Below, one piece after another: positions 1-5,046 of a stretch of 5,048 nt of DNA. Origin of the DNA: JBBDSH01 sp040905045 (GTDB lineage: Bacteria; Pseudomonadota; Gammaproteobacteria; Eutrophobiales; Eutrophobiaceae); NCBI GenBank assembly GCA_040905045.1, contig JBBDSH010000065.1:1-5048 (forward strand). Direction: 5' to 3'. The position numbers and the translations under genes are program-made. Below the pieces are notes generated by a model. That model searched no databases and was not told the origin of the DNA. It saw only the letters and a list, made by a program, of their open reading frames with translations. How positions within the stretch are numbered: the stretch's first letter is position 1; every line of letters begins with the position of its first letter.

Positions 1-190
1 CCGCCTTGGCGAACAGGGTGTGATCGTGCCCCAGTCCCACATTGGCGCCGGCATGGAATTTTGTGCCGCGCTGGCGCACCAGGATATGCCCCGCCTGCAC
101 GGACTCGCCGCCGAAATGCTTGACGCCCAGACGCTTGGACTGGGAATCCCGCCCGTTGCGGGTACTGCCACCTGCTTTCTTGTGTGCCAT
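1..190 (-). CDS. rpmA: 50S ribosomal protein L27 (N-terminal part, runs off the window)
   Basis: L27 is a small basic protein of the large ribosomal subunit whose N-terminal tail reaches the peptidyl transferase centre. The reading frame starts with ATG at 190-188 and gives MAHKKAGGSTRNGRDSQSKR, followed by the conserved GVKHFGGE, QAGHILVRQRGT, FHAGANVG and GHDHTLFAKA blocks. Sixty-three codons are present; the family is usually about 85 residues, so roughly the last quarter lies outside the left edge. The start has a good Shine-Dalgarno (AAGGAG, minus strand, about 197-202) 6 nt upstream that overlaps the TAA stop of rplU. Only 10 nt separate the two genes, so they are almost certainly one operon with coupled translation. 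There is no cleavable N-terminal extension like that of Firmicutes L27, as expected for a proteobacterium. Confidence 0.97.
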   Translation of the reverse strand, partial: MAHKKAGGSTRNGRDSQSKRLGVKHFGGESVQAGHILVRQRGTKFHAGANVGLGHDHTLFAKA

Positions 191-200
191 CTAGTGCTCC

Positions 201-515
201 TTATTTGGCCTTGATGCCCGTAATGGCCAGTTCCGTGTAGGACTGGCGGTGGCCGTTCTGCCGCAGATAGCCCTTGCGGCGCTTGAATTTCACGATCTTG
301 ACCTTCTCGCCCCGGCCCTGGGCCCGGACCGTGGCCGTCACCTTGGCCCCTTCCACATGGGGGGTGCCCACGGTCACCTTGTCGCCATCGGAAACCAGCA
401 GCACCTCATCCAGTGTCACCTTGTCACCCTCGCCCGCGGGCAGTTTTTCCACGCGAATGGTGTCGCCTTCCCTGACCTGGTATTGTTTGCCGCCGCTCCT
501 GATTACCGCGTACAT
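201..515 (-). CDS. rplU: 50S ribosomal protein L21
   Basis: L21 is an early-binding protein of the large ribosomal subunit that contacts 23S rRNA. The 104-residue product begins MYAVIRSGGKQYQV and has the central beta-barrel region with DGDKVTVGTP around residues 43-52. It ends with the family's C-terminal signature KFKRRKGYLRQNGHRQSYT (about 76-94), followed by LAITGIKAK. The length matches the usual 103-104 residues. The ATG at 515-513 has a GGAGA Shine-Dalgarno (minus strand, 521-525) 5 nt upstream. It is the first gene of the rplU-rpmA operon, with rpmA 10 nt downstream. A sigma70-type promoter sits about 60-85 bp upstream. Confidence 0.98.
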   Translation of the reverse strand: MYAVIRSGGKQYQVREGDTIRVEKLPAGEGDKVTLDEVLLVSDGDKVTVGTPHVEGAKVTATVRAQGRGEKVKIVKFKRRKGYLRQNGHRQSYTELAITGIKAK

Positions 516-533
516 GGTGTTCTCCGATAGGGG

Positions 534-549
534 CGCCGGCTGATACCGG
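534..549 (-). other. Small hairpin in the rplU leader
   Basis: In the presumed 5' untranslated leader of rplU the minus strand reads GCCGG, a 6-nt loop, then CCGGC, a 5-bp all-GC stem ending about 8 nt before the Shine-Dalgarno. Ribosomal protein operons are often controlled by their own products through leader structures, and an L21 leader RNA is known from Bacillus. This stem is too short to assign to a known family, and a regulatory role is only a guess. Confidence 0.3.
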
Positions 550-572
550 CACGGGGTTGAAAAAGGTCATGG

Positions 573-601
573 ATTTTAAGGAATTACTCGGCAAGATACA
601 A
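573..601 (-). promoter_or_regulatory. Sigma70-type promoter for rplU-rpmA
   Basis: On the minus strand TTGTAT (plus positions 596-601) and TAAAAT (573-578) are separated by exactly 17 bp, close to the TTGACA/TATAAT consensus. Transcription would begin near 566, giving a leader of about 50 nt before the rplU ATG. It fits the only gene pair facing that way. The remainder of the 189-bp gap between rplU and the phosphoribosyltransferase gene holds the divergent promoter region of the latter. Confidence 0.65.
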
Positions 602-664
602 GCCGGGATCGGGTTTATCGGACGGAATCCCGCCGGCCCGCTAACAGACTGAACCCTCGTGCTT

Positions 665-670
665 TATACT
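665..670 (+). promoter_or_regulatory. Candidate -10 box for the phosphoribosyltransferase gene
   Basis: TATACT at 665-670 differs from TATAAT at one position and would place the start of transcription near 677, giving a leader of about 28 nt. The matching -35 region (around 641-648, within CTAACAGA) is poor. This is therefore either a weak promoter or one needing an activator. Confidence 0.4.
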
Positions 671-704
671 CCCGCCCTCGAATACACGGCCGGAACCCGG
701 AATC

Positions 705-1259
705 ATGCAAAAAACCTATATCACTGCCGATGAACTGCTGCTGGACGCATTCCGGCTGGCGGCGGCCATCCATAACAGCGGTTTCCGGCCGGATCTGCTG
801 GTCGGCGTCTGGCGCGGCGGCACCCCCGTCGCCATCGCCGTGCAGGAGTATTTTGAATACCTGGGCGCACCCCTGGATCACAGCGTCATCCGCTGTTCCT
901 CCTATACCGGCATCGGCCGGCAGGATTCACGGGTTCGTATAGAAGGCATTGAGTATATTGTCGAACATACCGGTACAGACAGTTACGTATTGATCGTCGA
1001 TGATGTGTTCGATTCCGGTCTCAGCATCCACGCAATTTTCGAGGAACTGAAGCGGCGGGCGGGAGATGCCTTGCCCGGTGATATCAGGACAGCTATGCCC
1101 TGGTATAAGCCCGGCAACAACAAGACCGGCCGGGTGCCGGATTATTACCTGCACACCACGGATCACTGGCTGGTATTTCCCCATGAACTGTGCGGGCTGA
1201 ACCGGGAGGAACTCGCTGCAAATAAAAAGAATATCGCGGCCGTACTCGGTTTAATATAA
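705..1259 (+). CDS. Phosphoribosyltransferase, Gpt/hypoxanthine-like
   Basis: The 184-residue product is a type I phosphoribosyltransferase, an enzyme class that moves ribose 5-phosphate from PRPP to a nitrogenous base, usually a purine in salvage. The PRPP-binding loop VLIVDDVFDSGLS (95-107) has the paired acidic residues D99-D100. GVWRGGTPVA (34-43) is the pyrophosphate-contacting loop, and DHWLVFPHEL (153-162) resembles the C-terminal base-stacking region of Gpt-type enzymes, with W155 as the likely stacking aromatic. It is cytoplasmic, with no signal or membrane segment. The ATG at 705 is the only sensible start; its ribosome site (GGA at 699-701) is weak and close. It is divergent from rplU and its last 9 bp overlap the end of the convergent membrane-protein gene. 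The base used (hypoxanthine, xanthine, guanine or something else) cannot be read from the sequence, so no symbol is given. Confidence 0.88.
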   Translation: MQKTYITADELLLDAFRLAAAIHNSGFRPDLLVGVWRGGTPVAIAVQEYFEYLGAPLDHSVIRCSSYTGIGRQDSRVRIEGIEYIVEHTGTDSYVLIVDDVFDSGLSIHAIFEELKRRAGDALPGDIRTAMPWYKPGNNKTGRVPDYYLHTTDHWLVFPHELCGLNREELAANKKNIAAVLGLI

Positions 1260-1724
1260 CAAACCGTGCGCGCCCAGAACCGCGGCGGCGGCGGTAACGG
1301 TGCCGAGGGCCAGCAGCAGCCAGTGGCTTCGCTGCATGAAATCGAACGCCGACTGCGGATCTTCTTCGGCACGACGGCGCAGGCGTTCGTGCAAAAACAA
1401 CGGTTCCCCGATAAACAGGATCAGGGTGAACAACAGCCAGACCAGCACCATGGCGTGCATCCACCAGTAACCCGGTTCCAGAAACCGGGACCAGACGTCG
1501 AGGCGCCAGGTGAGATAAAAGCCGCTCAATCCGGCGACAGTCACCGAGACACGTGCCTGCCCGGAAAAACGCCCCTCCACCGCTTCGAACAGCGCGTGCC
1601 GGCGGGCCGGCTCGGTAAAATGCCGGATAGCGGGCAGGATCACCAGAGTTACCATGGCCACGCCGCCGATCCAGTGCACCACCGCCAGCACATGCAGGAC
1701 CCGGGCTATGGCGACGTCAGTCAC
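1251..1724 (-). CDS. Four-helix membrane protein, CopD-like
   Basis: The 157-residue product is an integral membrane protein with four clear hydrophobic segments at about 6-31, 57-75, 86-110 and 132-156. A charged amphipathic stretch (31-56) follows the first, and an arginine-rich segment (113-120) lies between the third and fourth. The first helix has ARVLHVLAVVHWIGG with His11 and His17; His90 and His134 lie at or within helices 3 and 4. Intramembrane histidines of this kind recall short CopD-family proteins (copper resistance/transport) and cytochrome-b-like four-helix proteins that ligate haem, but I cannot choose between copper, haem or neither. The start has only a poor ribosome site, so low expression or coupling to the upstream gene is possible. 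It lies 68 bp behind the flavin-protein gene on the same strand, and its end overlaps the convergent phosphoribosyltransferase gene by 9 bp. Membrane location is near certain; the family name is moderate. Confidence 0.75.
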   Translation of the reverse strand: MTDVAIARVLHVLAVVHWIGGVAMVTLVILPAIRHFTEPARRHALFEAVEGRFSGQARVSVTVAGLSGFYLTWRLDVWSRFLEPGYWWMHAMVLVWLLFTLILFIGEPLFLHERLRRRAEEDPQSAFDFMQRSHWLLLALGTVTAAAAVLGAHGLLY

Positions 1725-1792
1725 GCCGCACCATCAAACATTGTTCACAAGGATCGGGCACAAACATGCTCGGGGTTCATTGCGACGCGCCT

Positions 1793-2455
1793 TCAGGCTT
1801 TCTCATCGCCGGTTTTTACCCGTTCCATCCACTCCTCGATTGTGATCTGCCCGCCGCTGCGCTCCACCTCTGCCAGTTCGTGGGGCCGCAGGACATCCTG
1901 GACCGCATCGGTCCGCTTCCATTCGGCAATCGGGGCCGCGCCGCTATCCTCGGGAACATAGCGGGACTCCTGCACCTTCTGATACCTGTGAATGTAACGG
2001 GGACAGTTCTGCCACAACTCGGAAACATGTACGCGTATTACCACATCGGCCCCGGGCCACCCGGCCAGCAGTGACTCGTCCGTGCTCACCGCGGCGCTGC
2101 CCTGCACCCGGATGCGGTGCGGTTTCTCGAAATCGATGAACAGCATCCCGACCTGGTTATTGCCGGCGATATTACCCACGGAGTAGTACATACCGTTGCC
2201 GTCGTAATTGGGGAAGGCGATGGTCTGCGGATCCAGAACCTTAACGAATCCGGGCGAGCCACCCTTGTAGGAAACCGTGGGCCGGCCGTCCTGATCCACG
2301 GTTGAGAGAAAAAACATATCACGCGCCTCAATGTAGTCACGGGTTTCGTCGCTGATCTCGGTGGCAACCGCAAGTTCCTCGATGCGATCGGCCAGCTTGC
2401 GCGTATCAAACTGATCCTGAAAACGACGGTGCTGTTCACCATAAAGTCGACTCAT
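1793..2455 (-). CDS. FMN-binding split-barrel protein, pyridoxamine-phosphate-oxidase-like
   Basis: The 220-residue product belongs to the PNPOx-like flavin-nucleotide-binding proteins, beta-barrel proteins that bind FMN or related flavins and often act as small reductases or oxidases. A helical N-terminal region (about 1-45) leads into the barrel: MFFLSTVDQDGRPTVSYKGG (47-66), SPGFVKVLD (67-75), FPNYDGNGMYYSVGNIAGN (81-99), GMLFIDFE (103-110) and RIRVQGSAAV (114-123). A CPRYIHRY motif at 151-158 is also typical of this subgroup. Genuine PdxH ends with a different conserved tail, so this is a relative of unknown substrate and not the vitamin B6 enzyme. No signal peptide is seen, so it is cytoplasmic. 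The ATG at 2455-2453 is firmly set by a strong Shine-Dalgarno. Upstream lie a perfect FNR-type site and a structured leader, suggesting oxygen-dependent control. It may be co-transcribed with the membrane protein behind it. Confidence 0.9.
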   Translation of the reverse strand: MSRLYGEQHRRFQDQFDTRKLADRIEELAVATEISDETRDYIEARDMFFLSTVDQDGRPTVSYKGGSPGFVKVLDPQTIAFPNYDGNGMYYSVGNIAGNNQVGMLFIDFEKPHRIRVQGSAAVSTDESLLAGWPGADVVIRVHVSELWQNCPRYIHRYQKVQESRYVPEDSGAAPIAEWKRTDAVQDVLRPHELAEVERSGGQITIEEWMERVKTGDEKA

Positions 2456-2458
2456 ATG

Positions 2459-2466
2459 CCTCCTCC
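2459..2466 (-). promoter_or_regulatory. Strong Shine-Dalgarno of the flavin-protein gene
   Basis: The minus strand reads GGAGGAGG ending 3 nt before the ATG, with the upstream GGAGG placed 6 nt from it. It is the strongest ribosome site in the window and fixes the start codon at 2455. Confidence 0.85.
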
Positions 2467-2470
2467 AATG

Positions 2471-2498
2471 CGGGAATCATTTTTCCCGTTGTGCGGGA
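2471..2498 (-). other. Overlapping alternative hairpins in the flavin-gene leader
   Basis: Three related blocks occur between promoter and ribosome site: CGGGAA (2471-2476), TTCCCG (2483-2488) and CGGGA (2494-2498), on the plus strand. The middle block can pair with the left one (6 bp, 6-nt loop) or with the right one (5 bp TCCCG/CGGGA, 5-nt loop), but not both. The left hairpin ends 4 nt upstream of the Shine-Dalgarno block. No run of U follows on either strand, so it is not an intrinsic terminator. A role in translation or in protein binding to DNA is conjecture. Confidence 0.35.
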
Positions 2499-2517
2499 TT
2501 TGTGAAGTTTAAAATCA

Positions 2518-2530
2518 GTATTGATAATAC
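2518..2530. promoter_or_regulatory. 13-bp palindrome in the flavin-gene promoter region
   Basis: GTATT-GAT-AATAC is a perfect inverted repeat with a 3-bp centre. It overlaps a minus-strand TATTAT element (2524-2529) that carries an extended -10 TG, and lies just downstream of the other candidate -10. This location suits an operator for a second regulator, but no specific family can be named, and AT-rich palindromes of this size do occur by chance. Confidence 0.3.
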
Positions 2531-2538
2531 CAATTAAA
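2524..2538 (-). promoter_or_regulatory. Candidate -10 elements of the flavin-gene promoter
   Basis: Two minus-strand -10-like hexamers are present. TTTAAT (2533-2538) would start transcription near 2526 and put the FNR-type palindrome at about -43, close to the -41.5 spacing of class II FNR-activated promoters. TATTAT (2524-2529), preceded by TG one base away, would start near 2517 and put the site near -52. No convincing independent -35 is needed for the first if FNR activates it. Which one is used cannot be decided from sequence. Confidence 0.4.
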
Positions 2539-2562
2539 AGATCGCGGCGGAATATCCCGTGG

Positions 2563-2576
2563 TTGATCGGTATCAA
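2563..2576. promoter_or_regulatory. FNR/ANR-type binding site (perfect consensus)
   Basis: TTGATCGGTATCAA is an exact match to TTGAT-N4-ATCAA, the consensus for FNR and its relatives ANR and DNR (CRP/FNR-family regulators that sense oxygen or nitric oxide). It lies in the 167-bp gap between the end of the amidase gene (2623) and the start of the flavin-protein gene (2455); both are on the minus strand, so the natural target is the flavin gene. Its centre, 2569.5, is about 43 bp upstream of a plausible start of transcription, consistent with activation. The same consensus serves several paralogues, so the actual regulator is not known. Confidence 0.7.
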
Positions 2577-2622
2577 GTTGACGGAAACGCCCTGCTCCTA
2601 CCCTGTATTCCGTATCAATCCC

Positions 2623-3816
2623 TCATTCTTCATACTGCAACTGGAATGGAATCTCGTCCAATCGCATTGCCAGGTGGACCAAGGAAGAGTCGCTTCCCGC
2701 CCCGCCCAGCAGCGAGACACCTTCAGGCGGCGAAATAGCCAGCGGCAGATGCAATTGCGGCAGTCCGGCCAGCCCGGCCGGGGCGGTCAGGCCCAGCAGG
2801 CGTTGCCGGTAGGTCTTCATCCAGTCGGGGTCGGCATCCAGCAACGGCGCCGGTCCCGGCGTGGTGGGCAGGGCCGCCACGGTATTGCCGTCCGGCAGCC
2901 GCGTCGTCTGAATATCATGGGCCAGTTCGATGCGTTCGGTCTCCGCCTTCTGTTCCTCCGTTTCCGTCAGCGCGGCGCACATTTTGAGGCGTTCCCGTAT
3001 ATCGTCGGCGATATCCGGCTGCACGGCCTCAATCCATTCCCCGTGGACCCGCCAGATCTGCCGTCCTTGCAGAATACGGAAACACTCGCCGGCCCGCCGC
3101 CACCATGCCGCCGCCACCGGCAAAAGGGTAACGTTATGAAAATGTCGCCGCACTTTCTCCAGCCAGTCCTCGTGACAGGGATGCCATAATAGCTCGCCGT
3201 CGATCTCCGGCTGCACTACGATCAGATCCCTTAATGCATGTTCTCCCTGATCAGCCAGTAATACCCGGTTTACCTTGTCCATGGTATCCAGACTTGCCGT
3301 CAGCCAGCCGACGGTATCGAAACGCGGCGCCAGGGGCACCAGGCCATCGGTGCTAACAACATCGTGCGTGGTTCGCAGGCCGTACAGGCCGCACCAGGCC
3401 GCCGGTACGCGAACGGAACCGCCGGTATCGGTGCCCAGACCGATGTCTGCCTCACCCAGGGCAACGGCGGCGGCGGAACCGCTGGAAGAACCCCCGGGAA
3501 GGCGATCCGGTGTCTTCGGATTGGGCGGCGTACCGTAATGTTTATTACTGCCATTGAGGCTGTAGGCCAGCTCATCACAGACGGTCTTGCCTCTCAGCCG
3601 GGCGCCCTCGTCCAGCAGCCGCTGCACCGCTTCGGCGGTCTCATCGGGTACGGCATGGGTCCGCAGCCAGTCCGGATTGCCGGCACCGGTTGGAATACCC
3701 TTTATATGGAACAAATCCTTCACGGCCAGCGACAGCCCGGCAAGCACCCCGTCCCGTCCATCGGGCGTTTCGGCATCGTTGTACCAGGTATACAGGCGTT
3801 CCCGCGGAATTGTCAT
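2623..3816 (-). CDS. Amidase signature family hydrolase (short, AMI1-like)
   Basis: This roughly 397-residue enzyme belongs to the amidase signature family, which hydrolyses carboxylic amides with a Ser-cis-Ser-Lys triad. Counting from the upstream of two adjacent Met codons, K34 (AVKDLF) is the catalytic lysine. The glycine/serine segment GGSSSGSAAAVA (109-120) supplies the cis serine, S111, and DTGGSVRVPAAWCG (131-144) carries the nucleophile S135. The 24-residue spacing between the two serines is the family's. GNPDWLRTH, NGSNKHYGTPPNP and FDTVGW resemble plant AMI1, the indole-3-acetamide hydrolase, as I recall it, and the length suits that short subgroup rather than GatA (about 485). It lacks GatB/GatC neighbours, so it is not the tRNA amidotransferase. 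An AGAGG site sits 2 nt from the first ATG (3819) but 5 nt from the second (3816), so the second is preferred. The natural substrate is unknown. Confidence 0.9.
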   Translation of the reverse strand: MTIPRERLYTWYNDAETPDGRDGVLAGLSLAVKDLFHIKGIPTGAGNPDWLRTHAVPDETAEAVQRLLDEGARLRGKTVCDELAYSLNGSNKHYGTPPNPKTPDRLPGGSSSGSAAAVALGEADIGLGTDTGGSVRVPAAWCGLYGLRTTHDVVSTDGLVPLAPRFDTVGWLTASLDTMDKVNRVLLADQGEHALRDLIVVQPEIDGELLWHPCHEDWLEKVRRHFHNVTLLPVAAAWWRRAGECFRILQGRQIWRVHGEWIEAVQPDIADDIRERLKMCAALTETEEQKAETERIELAHDIQTTRLPDGNTVAALPTTPGPAPLLDADPDWMKTYRQRLLGLTAPAGLAGLPQLHLPLAISPPEGVSLLGGAGSDSSLVHLAMRLDEIPFQLQYEE

Positions 3817-3855
3817 CATTGCCTCTGAGAAATCGTCACTTTTTATTGTCCAAAG

Positions 3856-3861
3856 AATATA
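3856..3861 (-). promoter_or_regulatory. Candidate -10 box for the amidase gene
   Basis: The minus strand reads TATATT here, one base from consensus, placing a transcript start near 3849 and a leader of about 33 nt before the amidase start. The -35 region about 17 bp upstream (CTTCGG/TTCGGC) is weak, so support is modest. Confidence 0.35.
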
Positions 3862-3872
3862 GTCTTGACCAT

Positions 3873-3907
3873 TCCCGGCCGAAGTTCATTGGCTTTCCGG
3901 GCCGGGA
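3873..3907. repeat. 8-bp inverted repeat between amidase and ispB
   Basis: TCCCGGCC (3873-3880) and GGCCGGGA (3900-3907) are perfect inverted copies separated by 19 bp. They flank the candidate ispB -35 (TTGGCT, 3889-3894). The arms are GC-rich, and GGCC-type words are common in this genome segment, so this may be a chance match; an operator at the divergent promoters is the alternative. Confidence 0.3.
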
Positions 3908-3917
3908 TTGGCACAAT
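3889..3917 (+). promoter_or_regulatory. Candidate promoter for ispB
   Basis: TTGGCT (3889-3894) and CACAAT (3912-3917) each match four of six consensus positions and have a 17-bp spacer. Transcription would start near 3924, giving a leader of about 14-23 nt before ispB depending on the start codon. No better plus-strand pair is visible in the gap. Confidence 0.4.
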
Positions 3918-3946
3918 AACCGGATTCGAGGCCGGATTTGTATCCC

Positions 3947-4954
3947 ATGACCCAAGCCAGCATGAATGCCGACGCGGCAACCCCTTCCGATATCGATTTT
4001 ATTCGCAACCTGATCGCGGATGAAATGGAGCAGGTCAATACGTTGATCGAAGAACGACTGTACTCGGAAGTTACTCTTATCAACCAGCTCAGCCATTACA
4101 TCATCAACAGCGGCGGCAAGCGGCTGCGGCCGGCCCTGGTTCTGCTCAGCGCCGGCGCCTTTTCCTACAGGGGAAACCAGCACATTAATCTGGCCGCCAT
4201 TGTGGAATTCATCCATACCGCCTGCCTGCTGCACGACGATGTGGTCGATGCCTCCCGACTGCGCCGGGGCATGGAAACGGCCAACCAACGCTGGGGCAAC
4301 GAAGCCAGTGTACTGGTGGGCGATTTCCTCTATTCCCGCTCCTTCCAGATGATGGTGGAAGCCGATTCCATGCCCATCATGACCCTCATGGCCGAAACCA
4401 CCAACACCATCGCCGAGGGCGAGGTTCAGCAGTTACTCAACCGGCACGATCCGGACACCACCGAAGAACGCTATCTGGAGGTGATCTACAAAAAAACCGC
4501 CAAACTGTTTCAGGCGGCGGCGCAACTGGGCGCCATTATCAGTGATTGCGGCGAGGAACAGCAAAAAGTCCTGGCGGATTACGGCCGGCATGTGGGCACG
4601 GCCTACCAGTTGATCGATGACGTTCTCGATTACAGCGCCACCAGCGACAAACTGGGCAAGAACATCGGTGACGACCTGGCCGAGGGCAAACCCACCCTGC
4701 CGTTGATCTATGCCATGAATCACAGTCCGGCCGAAGTAACCGGCATGATCCGCCATGCCATCGAAACGGGAGGCCTGAAGGACCTGGAGAATATCAAGGA
4801 AGCCATTGAAGCCACGGGAGCGATTACGTACACTGCGCAACTCGCCCGGGATGAGGCGGACCGGGCCGTTGCGGCCATTGCTGGCCTGCCTGATTCGGAC
4901 TATCTTGAAGCACTGCATGCCCTGGCCCGCTTCGCGGTGCAACGGGCCCATTAA
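3947..4954 (+). CDS. ispB: Octaprenyl-type (long-chain) polyprenyl diphosphate synthase
   Basis: IspB-type enzymes extend farnesyl diphosphate with isopentenyl diphosphate to make the isoprenoid side chain of ubiquinone and menaquinone. The 335-residue product has GGKRLRPALVLLSAG (about 56-70), the first Asp-rich motif DDVVD (97-101) within LLHDDVVDASRLRRGMETAN, the VLVGDFLYSRSFQMM block (122-136), and the second Asp-rich motif DDVLD (224-228) followed by GKNIGDDLAEGKPTLPLIYA. The fifth residue before the first motif is Ala, not a bulky aromatic, as in long-chain enzymes; exact chain length is inferred from similarity to E. coli IspB (323 residues). The start is ambiguous. TTG at 3938 has GAGG 6 nt upstream and would add three residues, while ATG at 3947 has only a distant GGA. 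I chose ATG by codon preference. The gene is followed after 15 bp by a tRNA and is separated from rplU by four genes. Confidence 0.95.
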   Translation: MTQASMNADAATPSDIDFIRNLIADEMEQVNTLIEERLYSEVTLINQLSHYIINSGGKRLRPALVLLSAGAFSYRGNQHINLAAIVEFIHTACLLHDDVVDASRLRRGMETANQRWGNEASVLVGDFLYSRSFQMMVEADSMPIMTLMAETTNTIAEGEVQQLLNRHDPDTTEERYLEVIYKKTAKLFQAAAQLGAIISDCGEEQQKVLADYGRHVGTAYQLIDDVLDYSATSDKLGKNIGDDLAEGKPTLPLIYAMNHSPAEVTGMIRHAIETGGLKDLENIKEAIEATGAITYTAQLARDEADRAVAAIAGLPDSDYLEALHALARFAVQRAH

Positions 4955-4969
4955 TCGTAGTACCAATGT

Positions 4970-5046
4970 CGGGGTGTAGCTCAGCCTGGTAGAGCACTGC
5001 CTTCGGGAGGCAGGGGTCGTAGGTTCAAATCCTGTCACCCCGACCA
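4970..5046 (+). tRNA. tRNA-Pro (anticodon CGG, reads CCG)
   Basis: A complete 77-nt cloverleaf. The acceptor stem CGGGGTG (4970-4976) pairs perfectly with CACCCCG (5036-5042). The D stem GCTC/GAGC has a GG-containing loop. The anticodon stem CTGCC/GGCAG encloses TTCGGGA, with the anticodon CGG at 5004-5006. The T stem (5019-5023 with 5031-5035, including two G-U pairs) carries loop TTCAAAT. Discriminator A (5043) and an encoded CCA (5044-5046) follow. The C1-G72 pair is typical of bacterial tRNA-Pro. It starts 15 bp after the ispB stop with no promoter seen in between, so it is probably processed from the ispB transcript or driven from within that gene. Only 2 nt remain to its right. Confidence 0.97.

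Noticed and set aside
249..543. Two plus-strand frames across rplU
   Set aside because: Fully antisense to a certain ribosomal protein gene and without any ribosome site or domain.
1266..1961. 231-residue plus-strand reading frame
   Set aside because: Antisense to the membrane-protein and flavin-protein genes, rich in Gln/Arg/Pro/His with no domain; a shadow frame of GC-rich coding DNA.
1793..2455. Assignment as pdxH (pyridoxamine 5'-phosphate oxidase)
   Set aside because: The split-barrel blocks belong to the broader flavin-binding relatives and the conserved PdxH C-terminal tail is missing.
2471..2488. Intrinsic terminator
   Set aside because: A 6-bp stem is present but no T-run follows on either strand, and the position is between promoter and start codon of the flavin gene; kept only as a leader hairpin.
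2548..2612. 7-bp inverted arms CGGAATA/TATTCCG around the FNR-type site
   Set aside because: Arms are short and 51 bp apart; expected by chance in a region of this size.
2606..2618. Second FNR-type site at the ATCAA near 2614
   Set aside because: Only one half-site matches; the other half keeps two of five consensus bases.
2521..3189. 222-residue plus-strand reading frame
   Set aside because: Antisense to the 3' part of the amidase gene; low-complexity Arg/Gln composition and no recognisable motif.
2623..3816. Assignment as gatA
   Set aside because: The protein is about 90 residues too short and no gatB or gatC lies nearby; the conserved blocks fit the AMI1-like amidases better.
3836..4288. 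150-residue minus-strand reading frame over the 5' part of ispB
   Set aside because: Antisense to conserved ispB codons, with no family resemblance; a shadow frame.
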